NCBI RefSeq assembly: GCF_001445575.1
Contig: NZ_CP013200.1
Location: 1,550,001 to 1,614,000 of the forward strand
DNA length: 64,000 bases
Reading direction: 5' to 3'
From: Arthrobacter alpinus
GTDB taxonomy: Bacteria; Actinomycetota; Actinomycetes; Actinomycetales; Micrococcaceae
A program made the position numbers and the translations under genes. This document shows positions 45,530 through 54,100 of this stretch, piece after piece. The notes under the pieces were generated by a model, which did not search any database, was not told the origin of the DNA, and saw only the letters and a list, made by a program, of their open reading frames with translations. Numbering within the stretch: the stretch's first letter is position 1; each line of letters starts with the position of its first letter.

Positions 45530-45606
45530 AAAGTGCCGCCGTCTGGCGGAATGGCCGCAGAACATGTTCTCCGGTGGTTCCGCAAGACGGCGGCACTTTT
45601 TTGCTC
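45530..45606 (+). terminator. secA terminator: long hairpin with T-run
   Basis: Arms 45530-45551 and 45579-45600 pair at 21 of 22 positions and are followed by TTTTTT. The loop contains AGAACATGTTCT (45559-45570), itself a perfect 12-bp palindrome. It lies between the convergent secA and Rv3235-family genes. Confidence 0.85.
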
Positions 45607-46297
45607 ATCCGATCCGCAAGGCGGTGACCTTCCACATGCCCTTGGATAATTCGAGACGCATGGCGATGGCTCTGAACCTGGTCTTATCGGCAACAATTAC
45701 TGCCGTCTCAAAGACTCCCGGGGTGACTGCGAAGCAGTGAACTGAGTGCACCCGAGGTTGCCGATACAGGAGATGGACGTTCTCGATTTGCCCTTCTGGG
45801 CTGCGCCGGCGAGCTTGTGCCCGGCAGGCCCGTGCATGCAGCCGGGCCCTGGTGGTCAGGGCACTCAGACACCGGGCATCGAGCCAGCGGGCAAGTTGTT
45901 GAACTGAACGGACGCCGTTGAGAATCTCCAGAGCACTCTGGGCGACCTTGCAAGACATATTGCTCACCACAGCACGTTCGGCCTGTTCCGGATCCAAGCT
46001 ATGGACGGTACCGAGAGTGCCAGAAGCGCAAGTTGTGTTGCGTGCTTGTGGGCGAGAGGCTCGGGTGCCCGGTGTCCCTCTGGCACCCGCTGTCGCTGTG
46101 CTGCCAGCCATGAGACTACGAGCGGCCATGCTCGTGCCCCGAGTGATGCGCCTGGGCTTTCGAGGCTGTGGACCAAGATCGAAGAGATTCACCACGTTAT
46201 CCGGGGATGGTCCCGACTGCCCGCCCGGGGCGGGGACATTCCTTACGACCAGCAAGGTAGCTGGTGCGGCGGTTTCAGAGATAGCTGCTGTACTCAC
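45605..46297 (-). CDS. Rv3235-family protein (DUF6459)
   Basis: About 230 residues. The N-terminal ~95 are a low-complexity, Arg/Ala/Thr-rich region; the C-terminal ~120 hold the conserved domain: SALEILNGVRSVQQLARWLDARCLSALTTRARL, RVHSVHCFAVTPGVFETAVIV, MRLELSKGMWKVTALRIG, matching my memory of actinobacterial Rv3235-like proteins encoded near secA. Function unknown. GTG 46297 is chosen since AAGGAG lies 7 nt before it. It lies 90 bp downstream of the LysM gene and is likely cotranscribed. Confidence 0.8.
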   Translation of the reverse strand: MSTAAISETAAPATLLVVRNVPAPGGQSGPSPDNVVNLFDLGPQPRKPRRITRGTSMAARSLMAGSTATAGARGTPGTRASRPQARNTTCASGTLGTVHSLDPEQAERAVVSNMSCKVAQSALEILNGVRSVQQLARWLDARCLSALTTRARLHARACRAQARRRSPEGQIENVHLLYRQPRVHSVHCFAVTPGVFETAVIVADKTRFRAIAMRLELSKGMWKVTALRIG

Positions 46298-46387
46298 GGT
46301 GTGCTCCTTTGCACTGGGCTGGTGCTGGCCGGGACTGTGGTTGAGCGCCACAGTGCCAGTTCAGCCCGATTGTTAGTGTTCGTGGTG

Positions 46388-47170
46388 TCAGTAACTGCCC
46401 GGCGCATGGAGGACTTGGCCGGGGAGAATCAGGTTCGGATCTGTTCCAATCGTGGAGCGGTTGGCGTTGTACCACTGAGGCCACGCCAGAGCCACATCGA
46501 CGTCTGAGGAGTATGGCCCCAATGACTCGGCAACAATTCCCCACAAGGTATCGCCCCTTTTGACCACCACATCGCCAGTCTCGGTGGCAGACGAAGCGGA
46601 ACCACCTTGCCCGGCAGTGCCTGCATCGTTCCTGGGCGGCTGGCGGATCAACAAATCTGGTTCAACGTCAGGGGTATTCGGGATCCACAAGGGGTTCACT
46701 GGCTGGGTTGAAACTGGTGGTAACGGATCCTTGACCGGTGTGGTGGTGGCGCCAGGGGTGGCTGGGGCGGTCGATACAGTCTGTGCCTGCCAGAGCGGAT
46801 CCACTCCGGGTGCTTCAGCGGCACTGGCCAGCGGCGCCGTCAGGAGATGAATGCCGAGGACCGCAGCCACCACTCGACGCATGAAAGCGGGGGAGCACCC
46901 TGCCGTAACAGCAGAAAAGCGGTGGGCGCCGAGCCTGTGCGCCATGGCTGACACGAAGGCGCAACATAGTGCGAAGCACCACCAGCAGAGCAAAGCAACG
47001 CCGATGCCTGCACCGGCAACGCCCACTAGTTCGGGCAAGCCTAGGGAGGGGGCTACTGCGTGACCGCCCCACTGCAGCCGCAGCAGTGAGAAGCCACTGA
47101 AGACTAGTGCTGCTCCGAGGAAAACGATGGCCGCCGTCATCGCGAGGTCGGCCCGTGCTTGCGATTTCAC
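46388..47170 (-). CDS. LysM domain membrane protein
   Basis: About 260 residues: two N-terminal membrane segments (AAIVFLGAALVFSGFSLL, LVGVAGAGIGVALLCWWCFALCCAF), a third hydrophobic stretch (VVAAVLGIHLLTAPLASAA), a Pro/Thr-rich spacer, and a C-terminal LysM: VVVKRGDTLWGIVAESLG...NANRSTIGTDPNLILPGQVLHAP. LysM binds peptidoglycan, so the C-terminus is probably outside. GTG 47170 follows GGAG by 7 nt; ATG 47176 is too close to it. Confidence 0.85.
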   Translation of the reverse strand: MKSQARADLAMTAAIVFLGAALVFSGFSLLRLQWGGHAVAPSLGLPELVGVAGAGIGVALLCWWCFALCCAFVSAMAHRLGAHRFSAVTAGCSPAFMRRVVAAVLGIHLLTAPLASAAEAPGVDPLWQAQTVSTAPATPGATTTPVKDPLPPVSTQPVNPLWIPNTPDVEPDLLIRQPPRNDAGTAGQGGSASSATETGDVVVKRGDTLWGIVAESLGPYSSDVDVALAWPQWYNANRSTIGTDPNLILPGQVLHAPGSY

Positions 47171-47299
47171 GATCATTCTCCTTTGGGCTTCTTTAGCCTT
47201 ATTTGATGCCGTTTGACATCATTAGGATTGATTTACTTCATTTTGACCCTTAAGCGTCGCGGTGTCCATAGTCCTTGATGAGTTTGTGGATAGACGGGG

Positions 47300-47328
47300 T
47301 TGACTGACCAGCGGGCTCGGCTTAGCGT
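47300..47328 (+). promoter_or_regulatory. Promoter, probably leaderless, for the 191-aa unknown protein
   Basis: TTGACT (47300-47305) and TAGCGT (47323-47328) are 17 bp apart, with the ATG 6 bp after the -10. No ribosome site is present, so a leaderless transcript is expected. Confidence 0.6.
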
Positions 47329-47334
47329 GACCGC

Positions 47335-47910
47335 ATGCGGTGGGAACTACTTTTTGGCGATCTGGAAGCCCAGTGGCATGCCTCGACACAGCAGGATTTT
47401 GAGGCGCATATCAACGAACTGGCCCGTATTGAAGCCGCCCAATTAACTTTTGCGCAGACCTTGCGTGGTGCCACCGGGCACCAGTTATCGGTGGTGATGT
47501 GCACCGGGACGGCCTATCACGGCGAGGTGCTCAGAGTCGAAGGAGAATGGGCACTGCTGCGCGAAGGGAATCGCTCGGTCATCGTGCCGCTGGCCAAAGT
47601 GGTCCGGGTGCACGGGCTGGGATTGGCCCGGCGGCAGTCATCGACAAAGGTCATCTACTCACTGGCCGCGGCCCTGCGGGTGCTGGCTCGGAACCGTTCG
47701 TCCATTGTTCTCGAGGTCGATGTCGCCAACCAAGCTGGTTCGAGCGCCACGCATGTCCGGGGAGTCCTGGACCAGGTGGGTGCGGATTATGTCCAACTCA
47801 TGCAATTGGCCGACGGCGTGGGCCGGGACCTCGGTAACCGGCAAGGCTCAGTGGTGGTCCCGATGGGACGGCTCGTGAGCATTGCCTCCTCGCCCGAGAA
47901 TGAGTTCTGA
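47335..47910 (+). CDS. Conserved protein of unknown function, 191 aa
   Basis: Soluble, no signal. Starts RWELLFGDLEAQWHASTQQDFEAHINELARIEAAQLTFAQ-type helices, then two similar beta-rich segments (LSVVMCTGTAYHGEVLRVEGEWALLREGNRSVIVPLAKVVRV and a C-terminal SSATHVRGVLDQVGADYVQLMQ), each resembling a small barrel, possibly LSm/SH3-like. No catalytic motif recognised. It is oriented with the SAF/CpaE pair but a minus-strand HTH gene lies between. Confidence 0.7.
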   Translation: MRWELLFGDLEAQWHASTQQDFEAHINELARIEAAQLTFAQTLRGATGHQLSVVMCTGTAYHGEVLRVEGEWALLREGNRSVIVPLAKVVRVHGLGLARRQSSTKVIYSLAAALRVLARNRSSIVLEVDVANQAGSSATHVRGVLDQVGADYVQLMQLADGVGRDLGNRQGSVVVPMGRLVSIASSPENEF

Positions 47911-47967
47911 CTCGGAGCAGCTAAACACCAAGGGCCTGTGTCCGCTATCGGCTGGAGCGCGTGTCCG

Positions 47968-48186
47968 CTACTGGGTTGAGGTGGTGTTTTCGGCCGCCAA
48001 CATGGTCCGGGCCGCGGCGTGCCGATCATCAATGAACGCCTCGAACTTGGCTTCATCCACACGCCATTGCCCGCGCCCTCCTATTTGGAAGGCGGGTAGT
48101 TCTCCGCTGTGCACCAACGCGTAGCAGGCGGCGGCCGAAATCTGCAGCTGTTCGGCCACATCGGCCAAAGTGAGGAATCTGGGCAT
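47968..48186 (-). CDS. Small helix-turn-helix protein (excisionase/MerR-like)
   Basis: 72 residues: PRFLTLADVAEQLQISAAACYALVHSGELPAFQIGGRGQWRVDEAKFEAFI is a complete HTH_17-type domain of the excisionase or BldC-like class. The short tail is Ala-rich. AGGGGG lies upstream of ATG 48186. No integrase or attachment site is nearby, so a regulator is more likely than an excisionase. Divergent from the SAF gene (196-bp gap), so it may regulate that pair. Confidence 0.8.
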   Translation of the reverse strand: MPRFLTLADVAEQLQISAAACYALVHSGELPAFQIGGRGQWRVDEAKFEAFIDDRHAAARTMLAAENTTSTQ

Positions 48187-48382
48187 GTACTCATTATCCC
48201 CCTGTTGTTCCCTTTTGACGAGCTTGGATAGCTTTATCCACAACATGGCATCGCTTGGAGTTGTCCACAGATTTCGCCATTTTCGCTAGAAGGCCTTTCA
48301 ACCGGGGTCGATCGGCGGTACAAAGGGTAGACGGCAGCGCGGTTCGCATGGCTGCCAGCAGGTTCCTGAAGGGGGCGGAGCT

Positions 48383-49024
48383 ATGGCGATCCAGACGCCG
48401 GGCCAAGCACCACGGTTGAGTAAACCGTCGTGGAAGGACCCACGCCTGCTCATAGGCATCCTGCTGGTCTTGGCGTCAGTGGCGGGCGTGGTGGCGCTGG
48501 TGGGCAACGCAGCTACAACAGTGCCCATGTATGCGGCCAAGGAAACGCTCGTGGTGGGCCAGAGCATAACCGAAGATTCCTTCACGATCGTTCAGGTCCA
48601 GCTCGGCGAGGTGGAGCGCGAATACCTGAATCCAGCTGATGAACTGGGCGCGAACGCCGTCGCCATTCGCATGGTGCCCAAAGGTGAGTTGGTCTCCCGC
48701 ACCAGCATTGGCAAGGTGGACGCCCTGGACCGCAAACCTGCTCCGGTCACCATCAGCGAACCGCTTCCCAAGGAAGTAGTGGTGGGCGCCTACGTCGATG
48801 TCTGGGTCGCGTTGCCGGACGACCGCAACGGCTTTGCTGAACCGGTTCTGATGCTGCCCGGAGCCGAGGTTGCTGCGGTGAATACCGCCCCCGGCTCTCT
48901 GGGCTCCACGAAAAACATGGCACTCATGGTGCTCGTGACGGACGTGCAAATGCCCAAGTTTCTGGGTGCCGTGGCCAATAAGGCGAAAGTATCCGTCGTG
49001 TGGAACCCCGGAGCCGCACCGTGA
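48383..49024 (+). CDS. SAF domain membrane protein (CpaB/RcpC-like)
   Basis: 213 residues. One membrane segment (LLIGILLVLASVAGVVALV) then an extracytoplasmic SAF domain: YAAKETLVVGQSITEDSFTIVQVQL, VAIRMVPKGELVSRTSIG, VVVGAYVDVWVALPD. SAF proteins such as CpaB line the outer part of Tad pili. The gene overlaps the CpaE-like ATPase gene (GTGA). No Tad secretin, CpaF, TadB/C or Flp pilin is visible in the window. Confidence 0.85.
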   Translation: MAIQTPGQAPRLSKPSWKDPRLLIGILLVLASVAGVVALVGNAATTVPMYAAKETLVVGQSITEDSFTIVQVQLGEVEREYLNPADELGANAVAIRMVPKGELVSRTSIGKVDALDRKPAPVTISEPLPKEVVVGAYVDVWVALPDDRNGFAEPVLMLPGAEVAAVNTAPGSLGSTKNMALMVLVTDVQMPKFLGAVANKAKVSVVWNPGAAP

Positions 49025-51063
49025 ATGAAGCATCCAAGAATGAAGCCTCCAAGAATGAAAAACTGAACGCTGTCACAGTCATTGCCGTGGGTGATACGTC
49101 CGGAGGCGTGATTGCGGAACTGGGCAAGATCCACGGCAGCGTCAGAATTGTGCGCCGCTGCCCCGAACTCGCCGAACTGTTGGCGGCCTGCCAAAATGGG
49201 CTCGCACAAGCAGCTGTTGTAGCCGAAGGTGCCGGGATATTGAGCGCGACATTGGTGGACCGGCTGGCCGCCGTGGGCGTCACGGTAATTGCCGTCGCCG
49301 CCACGCCCGAAGAAGCTCAGCGCCTACGTAGTTTGGGCGCCTCGCCTGTGACGGAACAGGTCACACCGGAGCGGCTGGGGCAGGTAGTCATCGCCGCAGT
49401 GCAGTCTCGCCGGCAATTGGACGCGGCTGGCTACGCCGTCCCCACTCTGCCCACCGGCGGCGCCGTGCCGGTATTGAATCCATTCCAGGACAAGGACAAG
49501 GACAAAGACAAGGACGACGACGCGTCCCCGGTTCCCGCCGATACCGGCAGCACTGTTGGTTCGACCGCAGCAGACGTGCGCTCCATGGGAGCTGGTGATG
49601 GGCCCGCTCATCTCTCTCGCAGGGCAGCGCGTGGGGCCAAACGGTTGGCCGCCAAGAATATGCCGCCAAAAGCGCAGTCAGAAAAGGGCCGGCAAGCTTC
49701 GCGTTCGCCCTCAGATGATGAAAGGCCCGAGATGCTCGGTGCGGACGCGCTGACCACAGACCCCGGAGCTCTAGGCAAAGTGGTTCCCAGCAGGGTAGTT
49801 CCGGGCGGTGCTGATCCGACCATGCCAGATCATGCTATTTCGGCTGCGGAAGAGCCTGTGGGTGGCGGTTTTGCCGATCCGGCTGGCTCAGTCCATGATC
49901 GCTCGGCCAGCCTGTGGGGGAGGATGCGCCAACGCTTCCAGCACGATGACAAGAACCACGGCCAGCCCGATGACACGAACCCCCGCCTACCCGGTGCCAA
50001 GAACTCCACCGAGTCAGGCGGACGGTCCCATGGCCCAGCTGGTAGCCAGACCCACGGCAGAACTACCCAGAAAGCGCATGGCCAAAGCACTGGCGAGGGT
50101 TCCGGTAAGAGCACCTCACAGACGCCTGCACGCAGAGTACCCAGCACAGCGACTGAGCCTGCTTCCAGACCTGTGTCCAGACCTGCCGCACAGCCACCCA
50201 CCACCGTCCGCCCCGAAAGGAGTACGTTGGTGGCGCTTTGGGGTCCTATCGGATCACCCGGGCGCACTACCGTGGCCATTAATCTGGCGGCGGAACACGC
50301 CGCGGCTGGCATGAGCGTCATGGTGATTGACGCCGACAGCTACGGCGCCAGCATTGCCGCAGCGCTGGGTCTGCTTGAGGAATCGGCGTCCTTCGCTCAG
50401 GCCTGCAGGGTGGCAGATCAGGGAGCACTCTCGGCGGCACAATTTTCGGCCATCGCCACGAAGGTGGTGTTTTCAGGTGGAACATTTTCGCTTTTGACGG
50501 GCCTGACTCGGCCTGATCGCTGGCCGGAGTTGCGGGCAGCCGCCGTGCTCCGAGTGCTGAAACTGGCACGGGAATCAGCCCAGCTGGTGGTGGTCGATTG
50601 TGGCTTCTCGCTCGAAAACGACGAGGAGCTCAGCTACGACACCGTAGCCCCACGGCGCAACGGCGCAACGTTGACTGTCCTGGCGGAAGCGGACATCATT
50701 TATGCGGTGGGCAGCGGGGACCCGGTCGGTATTCCGCGGCTGATTCGGGGCATGCAGGAACTTGAGCAGGCTTGTCCGGGAGCCCACGTGGAAGTAGTGG
50801 TGAACAAGGTTCGCCACAAGGCCGCCGGACGAGCCCCGGAGAAAGCTCTGGCACAGGCTTGGGAACGTTTTGGTCCGGCACAACCCATCAGTCATTTCTT
50901 GCCGTGGGACCCGGATCTGAGTGACAAGGCACTGTTGGAAGGGCGGCTGCTGCTGGAGATCGCACCGGAAGCGCCGCTGCGCAAGGGCATCCGCGGGATC
51001 CATTGTGCAGCTGTCCAACAAAATGCTGAAATTGCTGTATCAAGCGCCACAGCAAAGCCCTAG
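49021..51063 (+). CDS. CpaE-like ATPase (receiver-like N-terminus, MinD-like C-terminus)
   Basis: 680 residues. The first ~125 form a receiver-like alpha/beta domain (VTVIAVGDTSGGVIAELG..., VTVIAVAATPEEAQRL). A ~260-residue disordered linker follows, with a DKDKDKDKDDD run and Arg/Ser/Thr-rich sequence. The C-terminal domain is MinD/ParA-like, but the P-loop reads GPIGSPGRTTVAINLA: the usual KGGxGKT lysines are absent and the P-loop lysine is Arg. IDADSYGASIAAALG and VVVDCGFSL fit the other MinD motifs. It may localise a Tad-like or secretion system. GTG 49021 overlaps the SAF stop. Confidence 0.85.
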   Translation: MNEASKNEASKNEKLNAVTVIAVGDTSGGVIAELGKIHGSVRIVRRCPELAELLAACQNGLAQAAVVAEGAGILSATLVDRLAAVGVTVIAVAATPEEAQRLRSLGASPVTEQVTPERLGQVVIAAVQSRRQLDAAGYAVPTLPTGGAVPVLNPFQDKDKDKDKDDDASPVPADTGSTVGSTAADVRSMGAGDGPAHLSRRAARGAKRLAAKNMPPKAQSEKGRQASRSPSDDERPEMLGADALTTDPGALGKVVPSRVVPGGADPTMPDHAISAAEEPVGGGFADPAGSVHDRSASLWGRMRQRFQHDDKNHGQPDDTNPRLPGAKNSTESGGRSHGPAGSQTHGRTTQKAHGQSTGEGSGKSTSQTPARRVPSTATEPASRPVSRPAAQPPTTVRPERSTLVALWGPIGSPGRTTVAINLAAEHAAAGMSVMVIDADSYGASIAAALGLLEESASFAQACRVADQGALSAAQFSAIATKVVFSGGTFSLLTGLTRPDRWPELRAAAVLRVLKLARESAQLVVVDCGFSLENDEELSYDTVAPRRNGATLTVLAEADIIYAVGSGDPVGIPRLIRGMQELEQACPGAHVEVVVNKVRHKAAGRAPEKALAQAWERFGPAQPISHFLPWDPDLSDKALLEGRLLLEIAPEAPLRKGIRGIHCAAVQQNAEIAVSSATAKP

Positions 51064-51132
51064 GATCGGGGCTAGGCTCATGTCAGGACTGCAAAGAAGC
51101 GGTCTTATTCTCTTTGACGGAGGCGCTAATTC

Positions 51133-54100
51133 ATGTCATCGCACACATCCAACCCCGATCCTGTGCAGGAGCACCCACAGTTCGGCGGTCAGTCATTCTT
51201 TGATGACTACTTTGTGCAACTGTCCACGGAGGATTCCTCCCTCTACGACCCGGCCGTACTCCGTGCCCGTGCCCTAGCCCACCAGCAGGTGGCGGCCATC
51301 CGGACCCCCGGACAGGCCACGGTGGACATTCGCGACGAACGCGATGCCAGTGTTGTTTACATCGTCTCCGATGACATGCCCTTTTTGGTTGACTCCGTCA
51401 GCGCGGAACTGGTCCGCCAGAAGCTTGCTATCCACTTGGTCACCCACCCCGTATTTGTGGTCTCCAGGGAGAAGAGTTCCCACGCCCTGAGCGCGGTCAC
51501 CAAGGTCCCCTCGCACGCCGGCATTGCTAGCGGGGACACCTCGGCCATGCCCAACATCGCCCACTTGCTCGGCGACGGAGTGAACACTTCCTCCCTTGAG
51601 TCGTGGATCGCCATTGAAATCCCCAAGATCAACGACGAGGCCAAGTTAGCGTTGTACGCAGGCCTCGCTAAGGTGCTCGCCAATGTTCGGGCCTCCGTTG
51701 AGGACTGGCCCGCCATGCGAGAGAAGGCCCTGAGCCGGGCCGAAATCTTGGCCACCGTGCTAGCCGGGGAAGACCTCATTGACCTGCGCGAAGCCGAAGA
51801 CCTGCTGCACTGGATGGAAGCGGACAACTTCACTTTTCTGGGCTACCGCGAATACGATCTCGAAAAGCGCGACGGCGAGGACGTTCTGGTTAACCGTGAA
51901 GGCAGCGGTCTGGGCTTGCTCCGAGACGGCTCCAGCCACCCCACGGTGCAGCACCTGACCACCACCGGTCAACGCAAGGCCCGTGAAAAGCGCGTCTTGG
52001 TCATCACCAAGGCCAACTCACGTTCCACTGTGCACAGAGGCGCTTACCTTGACTACATTGGCGTCAAGTCTTTCGATTCCCAGGGCAACGTCAATGGCGA
52101 ACAGCGCTTCATCGGCTTGTTCTCCTCGGCCGTCTACACCGGTTCCGTGCGCAATATTCCCGTAGTCCGGGAAAAGGTCGAAGCCGTGCTGCGCCATTTC
52201 GGCTTCCCGCCCAACTCGCACTCCGGCAAGGACCTCTTTGCGGTATTGGAAACCTACCCGCGCGACGAGCTGTTCCAGATGGAAGTTTCAGACCTCATCG
52301 AGATCTCCGAAGGAATCCTACGGTTGGCCGAACGCCGTCGTACGCGGTTGTTCCTGCGCCCGGATATCTACGGCCGTTTCATGTCCGCGTTGGTATATAT
52401 TCCGCGAGATCGGTACACCACCGCGGTGCGTCACCGGATCGAAGAAGAGCTCATGAGCACCTTCAGCGGCGTCTCCATCGATTTTGAGGCGCGCATGAGT
52501 GAATCGGCGCTGGCCAGGTTGTTCTTCCGTATCCGCCTGCCCAAGGCCTACCTGGTCCCGGCCGATCTGCAGACTGCTGAGTTGGAGCAGCGGTTGGTGC
52601 GCGCGGCGCGGTCCTGGCCCGAAGGTATTTCTCAGGTGCTTCGCGAAACTCAGTCGCGTGAGGCCTCAGATCGACTGGTCGCTAAGTGGTCAAACGCGTT
52701 CCCGGGCAGCTACCGAGTTGACTTCGAGGTGGAGGACGCGCTGGCCGACATCGCCCGTTTTGAGCGTTTTGATGCCGACTACAAGGCTGTCATAGCGGCC
52801 GGGAAGAGCCCGGAACAGTGCGCGCCTGGCATGCATGTTTATTTGCCTGCCGCCGGGGACGAGCTGGAAGAGGACGCGCGCGTCAAGCTGTATATGGCGC
52901 ACCCGCAAAGCCTGAGCAAGATCCTGCCGTTCTTCCACAGTCTGGGGCTGGAGGTGCTTGATGAACGTCCGTTCGAAATTGCCACGGCCGACAAACGTGA
53001 CTTCTTCCTCTATGACCTAGGCCTGAAGTACCCGGAGGGCGTTGACCCACTAGCGACGGCGGATCTGCTCACCGAGGCGTTTGGTGCAGCCATCACGGGG
53101 ATGAGCGAATCAGATAACTTTGACCGTCTGGTGCTGACCGAGGGTATGCGCTCTCGCCAGATCATCATTCTGCGCGCCTATGCCAAGTACATGCGCCAAA
53201 TGGGTAACACCAACTCCTTCGGATTCGTTGCCAACACGCTCTTGCAAAACGTTGCTGTGACCCGCGGGCTGGTGGAGCTGTTTGAGGCCCGCTTTGACCC
53301 GGCTGTTGCGGAGCAGGCGCGCCCCGCCCTGCAAGAAGAGATTCGCACTAAGCTCAACGCAGCTCTGGAAAGCGTGCCGACACTGGATGCCGACAGGATT
53401 CTGCGTACCTTCTCCAACCTGGTCGACGCCACGCTGCGCACCAACTTCTACCGCGAACGCGCGTACCTGAGCCTCAAACTGGATCCCTCAGCCATTGAGG
53501 GTTTGCCTGCCCCGAAACCCATGTTTGAAATTTGGGTGTACTCGCCTCGCGTGGAGGGCACGCACCTGCGCTTTGGCAAGGTGGCCCGTGGCGGGTTGCG
53601 CTGGTCGGATCGCCGTGAAGATTTCCGCACCGAAGTACTCGGTTTGGTCAAGGCGCAAACGGTCAAGAACGCCGTTATTGTGCCCACGGGCGCTAAGGGT
53701 GGCTTCTTCGCCAAGCAACTCCCCAACCCCGCCGTGGACCGCGGCGCTTGGATGGAAGAGGGCAGGGAGAGCTACAAGATGTTCATCCGCGGCCTGCTCG
53801 ATGTCACAGACAACCTCGTCGCCACGGCGGAGGGTGAAGTGGTGGCACCACCGGAGAACGTGGTCCGCCACGACGGCGATGACACCTACTTGGTGGTGGC
53901 AGCAGATAAGGGCACCGCTTCCTTCTCTGACACGGCCAACGCCATCTCCGCAGAGTACGGGTTCTGGCTCGGTGACGCCTTCGCCTCGGGCGGGTCCGTG
54001 GGCTACGACCACAAGGTTATGGGCATCACAGCCCGTGGCGCGTGGGAGTCCGTCAAGCGCCACTTCAGTGAATTTGGCGTCGACACTCAGACCCAGGAAT

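Noticed and set aside
45559..45570. AGAACATGTTCT as a LexA/SOS box
   Set aside because: Actinobacterial LexA sites need GAAC-N4-GTTC; here the spacer is two bases, so it does not fit.
47968..48186. Excisionase of a prophage or integrative element
   Set aside because: No integrase, attachment-site repeats or phage genes surround this HTH gene, so a plain regulator is more likely.
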